Under the pieces are notes generated by a model, which was given only the letters and a program-made list of their open reading frames with translations, was not told where the DNA came from and did no database searches. 10,280 bases of DNA from NCBI GenBank assembly GCA_023417165.1, contig JAEZGD010000672.1:1-10280 (forward strand), written 5' to 3'. The translations under genes were made by a program, and so were the position numbers. This DNA comes from Planctomycetota bacterium (GTDB lineage Bacteria; Planctomycetota; Planctomycetia; Pirellulales; Pirellulaceae). Of the stretch, positions 8,024 through 10,280 are shown piece after piece (position 1 is the stretch's first letter; every line of letters starts with the position of its first letter).

Positions 8024-8042
8024 ACCGCAATGCCATTGCGGT
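8024..8042. promoter_or_regulatory. Perfect 19-bp dyad, candidate operator
   Basis: ACCGCAATG-C-CATTGCGGT is a perfect 9+1+9 inverted repeat. Partial copies of the arms follow within 20 bases (ACCGCATTGCG from 8052). No T-tract follows on either strand, so an intrinsic terminator is unlikely. It lies about 110 bases upstream of the first AAA+ gene, a suitable place for a repressor or activator site of that operon. Confidence 0.45.
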
Positions 8043-8287
8043 ATCGCGCGAACCGCATTGCGCAGCGCGTGTCTTACGAGATGATGAACGCTGTGTTGTC
8101 ATTTTCGTTCAAGCCGTTCGCGCGACCTCCGTGAGATGCGTTGCGTGTGACTACTTACATCCATGCGCACGATTCTTTTCTATGCTTAACCATCGTCGTA
8201 TCAGCATATGCTTGCGCCGTGTTGGATGCACGCGCATGTTCCCCTCGCGAGACCTACTTCGTCATCATCGCTAGCGTATCAGTGAAG

Positions 8288-8301
8288 ATTTTCTAGAAAA
8301 T
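8288..8301. repeat. Perfect 14-bp AT-rich palindrome
   Basis: ATTTTCTAGAAAAT reads the same on both strands. It stands out in GC-rich surroundings. It lies just upstream of the candidate promoter at 8315-8343, so it could be an operator or an AT-rich upstream element. This is a direct observation; any role is inferred. Confidence 0.45.
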
Positions 8302-8314
8302 GGTGCGCGGTTGG

Positions 8315-8343
8315 TTGCAAACATGAGGTCGCCTTCGTAGATT
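8315..8343 (+). promoter_or_regulatory. Weak sigma70-like promoter candidate for the surface-protein transcript
   Basis: TTGCAA (8315-8320) and TAGATT (8338-8343) are separated by 17 bases. Each hexamer matches four of six consensus positions. A start near 8350 would place the leader ORF, the hairpins and a long 5' untranslated region before the gene at 8803. Such matches occur often by chance. Confidence 0.2.
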
Positions 8344-8408
8344 GTTGTGAGTACCGGTTGAACATGGATTGACCGGGACGCTACCGCCAACAACAGGAGA
8401 AGTAAAGG

Positions 8409-8483
8409 ATGGCGAGCGTTCTTCAGGGGCTCCTCGATTTTCGACGAGGTCTTTTCCTTTGGCTCCTGCGACCTGGAAGGTAA
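8409..8483 (+). CDS. Possible 24-residue leader peptide ORF
   Basis: The ORF starts with ATG at 8409 and stops at TAA 8481-8483. It encodes MASVLQGLLDFRRGLFLWLL followed by RPGR. A good Shine-Dalgarno, AGGAG (8395-8399), lies nine bases before the ATG, better than that of the first AAA+ gene. The peptide is hydrophobic with basic residues and has no family I recognise. It precedes two perfect hairpins (8504-8520 and 8531-8551) upstream of the repeat-protein gene, an arrangement that would fit a regulatory leader. It could equally be a chance frame, or part of a structured RNA, because the hairpin at 8432-8449 lies inside it. Confidence 0.25.
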   Translation: MASVLQGLLDFRRGLFLWLLRPGR

Positions 8484-8503
8484 GACGCCTGGTCGCCCCT
8501 TTT

Positions 8504-8551
8504 TGCGAGCATTGCTCGCACCGATCGTTCTGCGACGATTCGTTCGTCGCA
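8504..8551 (+). repeat. Two adjacent perfect hairpins in the probable 5' leader
   Basis: The first is TGCGAGC-ATT-GCTCGCA (8504-8520). The second is TGCGACGA-TTCGT-TCGTCGCA (8531-8551). Both stems begin TGCGA. A T-run precedes the first stem rather than following it, so they do not form a standard terminator on the plus strand, and the minus strand shows A after the stem. Further short dyads are at 8432-8449 (CCTCG...CGAGG) and 8656-8671 (TCACC...GGTGA). The region may form a structured leader RNA. Confidence 0.4.
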
Positions 8552-8787
8552 ACCGCCTGGCATGAGGTTCAGGCTAACAGTGCCCGCAGGGATTAGGATC
8601 GCGGTGCGCTGACAGACGCTGGGATGCAAATTCAACCTGCCAGTCGCGGGCGCTGTCACCTTGCGCGGTGATAGAGGTAGCTGCACGACATGTGTCGGGC
8701 ACAGTGCGCGCTGGCTTTAGTTCATTCGCGATCCTCCGTTTGTCACTGCGCTCGCGGTGCGCGCCGAGGATGGCGAGTCATCGGCAG

Positions 8788-8792
8788 AAGGA
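8788..8792 (+). promoter_or_regulatory. Ribosome binding site of the repeat-protein gene
   Basis: AAGGA lies ten bases before the ATG at 8803. This favours that start over an in-frame ATG at 8770, which has only GAGG directly abutting it. Confidence 0.5.
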
Positions 8793-8802
8793 ATCTCTAC
8801 GC

Positions 8803-10280
8803 ATGCAGAAGCACTTACCCAAGCGTCTGAAGAAGTCACGCTCTGTGCGCCGCCGTCTGGGCGAGGTCGAACGTCTGGAGCATCGCCGCCTGATGGCAGT
8901 CGCGCCGGAAGTCGTCAATGACTTGTTCAACGTGCAGGCCGATCAAACGTTCGAAGCCAGCGGCGCTGGTGTGCTGGCGAACGACGTCGGCCTGGGGGGC
9001 ACGATGTCGGCCCATCTGTTCAGCGGGCCGGCCAACGGAACCATGACCCTCAACGAGGATGGCTCGTTCCTCTATACGCCCAATGCCGGATTCACCGGTC
9101 TCGATAGCTTCATGTATTGGGCCAGCGAAGGGGATACTTCCAGCATGCTGGCCGCGGTGACGCTGCGCGTCAGCGCCGATGGCGATGGACCGATCACTCA
9201 GAATGATACTTACTCGGTCGACGAAGATGGCATGCTGAGCGTGCCTGACTTCGCAGGCGTGCTCGACAACGATACGCCGATGACCGGCGATTCGCTGACC
9301 GCCGAGCTGCTCACCGGCCCAGCCAATGGTACGCTGTCGTTTAACGAAGACGGTTCGTTCACCTACACGCCCAATGCCGATTTCTTCGGTGAAGACACCT
9401 TCACCTACATCGCTTACGACGCCAGCGGCACCAGCGAGCCGACGACTGTGACGATCAATGTCGCGGCCGTCAACGATAAGCCGGTCGCCGCCAACGACGG
9501 CTTTGTGATGGAAGAAGATGGTTCGCTGGTCACCGAAGGCAGCGTGCTCGACAACGATACCGATGTCGATGGCGATACGTTGACCGCCAGCCTGGTCAGT
9601 GGTCCGCTCAACGGCACCGTGACCTTCAACGAAGACGGCACGTTCAGCTACACGCCGAATGCTGACTTCAACGGCATCGACGGCTTCAGCTACCTGGTCA
9701 ACGACGGCACCAGCGACAGCGAAGTGGCCACGGTGACGATCCGCGTCACGCCGGTCAACGATGCTCCGGTGGCGGTCGACGATGCCTACACGCTCGACGA
9801 AGACACGACCCTGACGGTCGATGCCTCGGGCGTGCTGGCCAACGATTCTGACATCGATGGCGATACGCTGACTCCGGTCGTCGTGACCGGCCCGCAGAAC
9901 GGTACGCTGACCCTGAACGAAGACGGCTCCTTCAGCTATACCCCTAACGCGAACTTCAGCGGCGTCGATACCTTTACCTATGTCGTCAACGACGGCACCA
10001 CCGATAGCGTCGAAGCAACGGTGACCCTCACGGTCGTCGATACCAACGACGCGCCAGTGGCCAACAATGATGAATACACGATCGATGAAGATTCGACGCT
10101 GAACGTCGATCCGGCAGGTGTCCTGGCGAACGACGTCGATGGCGACGGCGATACGCTGACGGCGGTGCTGGTGAGCGGTCCGCAGAACGGCACGCTGACC
10201 TTCAATGCCGACGGTTCGTTCAGCTATACGCCCAACGCTGACTTCAGCGGCGTGGACGGCTTCAGCTACATGGTCAACGA
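8803..10280 (+). CDS. Planctomycete LEPR-XLL-like, tandem-95/cadherin-like repeat surface protein (N-terminal 492 residues, runs off the window)
   Basis: The N-terminus (MQKHLPKRLKKSRSVRRR) is strongly basic and is followed by LGEVERLEHRRLMAV. This is a variant of the LEPR-XLL motif of large exported planctomycete proteins, and there is no classical hydrophobic signal peptide. From residue 35 on it is made of repeats of 95-97 residues of the tandem-95/bacterial Ig-like or cadherin-like type: four complete and a fifth cut by the window edge. Units start near residues 35, 130, 227, 322 and 418. Each has an N-D-x-Y/F...DED-like start, VLxND, a DxDGD-like acidic loop, GPxNGT, NEDGSFxYTPN and a F-x-Y...VND-like segment. 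The acidic loops suggest calcium binding, as in cadherin-like repeats. The protein is probably extracellular or cell-surface, in adhesion or structure. It is divergently transcribed from the AAA+ operon, and I see no functional link. An in-frame ATG at 8770 is an alternative start. Confidence 0.9.
   Translation, partial: MQKHLPKRLKKSRSVRRRLGEVERLEHRRLMAVAPEVVNDLFNVQADQTFEASGAGVLANDVGLGGTMSAHLFSGPANGTMTLNEDGSFLYTPNAGFTGLDSFMYWASEGDTSSMLAAVTLRVSADGDGPITQNDTYSVDEDGMLSVPDFAGVLDNDTPMTGDSLTAELLTGPANGTLSFNEDGSFTYTPNADFFGEDTFTYIAYDASGTSEPTTVTINVAAVNDKPVAANDGFVMEEDGSLVTEGSVLDNDTDVDGDTLTASLVSGPLNGTVTFNEDGTFSYTPNADFNGIDGFSYLVNDGTSDSEVATVTIRVTPVNDAPVAVDDAYTLDEDTTLTVDASGVLANDSDIDGDTLTPVVVTGPQNGTLTLNEDGSFSYTPNANFSGVDTFTYVVNDGTTDSVEATVTLTVVDTNDAPVANNDEYTIDEDSTLNVDPAGVLANDVDGDGDTLTAVLVSGPQNGTLTFNADGSFSYTPNADFSGVDGFSYMVN
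8905..10280 (+). repeat. In-frame tandem repeat array of about 288 bp units (95-97 residues)
   Basis: Unit starts, taken at the Pro before the V-x-x-N-D stretch, fall at about 8905, 9190, 9481, 9766 and 10054. The YTPN motif recurs at residues 91, 188, 283, 379 and 475. The first unit is the most divergent: it lacks the DxDGD loop and reads VGLGG there. Units 3 to 5 are the most alike. The array continues past the right edge. Confidence 0.9.

Larger units (their letters stand above)
7917..8802. other. Divergent intergenic region without a convincing large gene
   Basis: About 880 bases separate the minus-strand AAA+ operon from the plus-strand repeat protein. Open frames here encode Cys/Arg- or Pro/Arg-rich sequences with no recognisable domain, and they run antisense into the AAA+ gene or across hairpins. 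The stretch holds a cluster of TGTGA words (7951-8006), a 19-bp dyad (8024-8042), the palindrome AGCATATGCT (8203-8212), a 14-bp AT-rich palindrome (8288-8301), a weak sigma70-like promoter and a possible leader ORF, followed by short hairpins between 8432 and 8671. It presumably carries the control regions of both flanking transcripts. Confidence 0.7.

Noticed and set aside
7951..8024. CRP-type site from TGTGA and TCACA
   Set aside because: TGTGA at 8002 and TCACA at 8020 are 13 bases apart, not the six of a CRP site.
7774..8274. Plus-strand open frame of 166 codons reaching into the intergenic region
   Set aside because: Its first part is antisense to the AAA+ gene, and the product is Cys/Arg-rich with no domain, typical of a shadow frame.
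8504..8551. Hairpins read as intrinsic terminators
   Set aside because: No T-run follows the stems on either strand. The T-run lies before the first stem on the plus strand.
8271..8686. Minus-strand open frames of 93 and 87 codons
   Set aside because: They overlap each other and the hairpins. Composition is low-complexity (runs of Arg, Leu, Pro, Ser) and no family is recognisable.

Overview
The window looks like chromosomal DNA of a planctomycete, probably a Pirellula-type lineage. The main evidence is the N-terminus of the last gene, which carries a basic stretch followed by ERLEHRRLMAV. This is a variant of the LEPR-XLL motif that marks large exported planctomycete proteins, and it is followed by tandem repeats of about 95 residues. 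The DNA is GC-rich and Shine-Dalgarno signals are patchy, which fits.

Positions 1-7916 (minus strand) hold one tightly packed operon of three paralogous double-AAA+ proteins of the Clp/Hsp100 type. In order of transcription these are an 1118-residue protein (4560-7916), an 1105-residue protein (1239-4556) and a third protein that runs off the left edge (1-1239, first 413 residues). The first junction has 3 nt between stop and start. The second is a TAATG overlap, so the subunits are probably made together. All three share a related N-terminal module and a first AAA+ domain (D1) that has a Walker A motif but has lost the Walker B glutamate and the arginine fingers. In the two complete proteins, D2 keeps its ATPase motifs but has lost the usual GYVG pore loop. 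Each has a short hydrophobic-Gly-hydrophobic loop (IGL or FGF) where ClpA and ClpC carry their ClpP-docking loop. There is no ClpB-type middle domain.

The most unusual feature is the C-terminal ~285 residues of both complete proteins. They resemble class I peptide chain release factors (RF2-like): a helical stretch, a PCRF-like strand-helix block, a GVHR-like motif and an RF C-terminal-like motif. The catalytic GGQ segment is missing. I infer a ribosome- or translation-linked AAA+ machine, possibly a hetero-oligomer in which D1 is structural. The function is not known to me.

Positions 7917-8802 are a divergent intergenic region with no convincing large gene. It holds a TGTGA cluster, a 19-bp dyad, a 14-bp AT-rich palindrome, a weak sigma70-like promoter, a possible 24-codon leader ORF with a Shine-Dalgarno, and several short hairpins.

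Positions 8803-10280 (plus strand) are the start of a long repetitive surface or extracellular protein (LEPR-XLL-like, tandem-95/cadherin-like repeats) that continues past the right edge. I see no tRNA, rRNA, CRISPR array, insertion sequence or attachment site.
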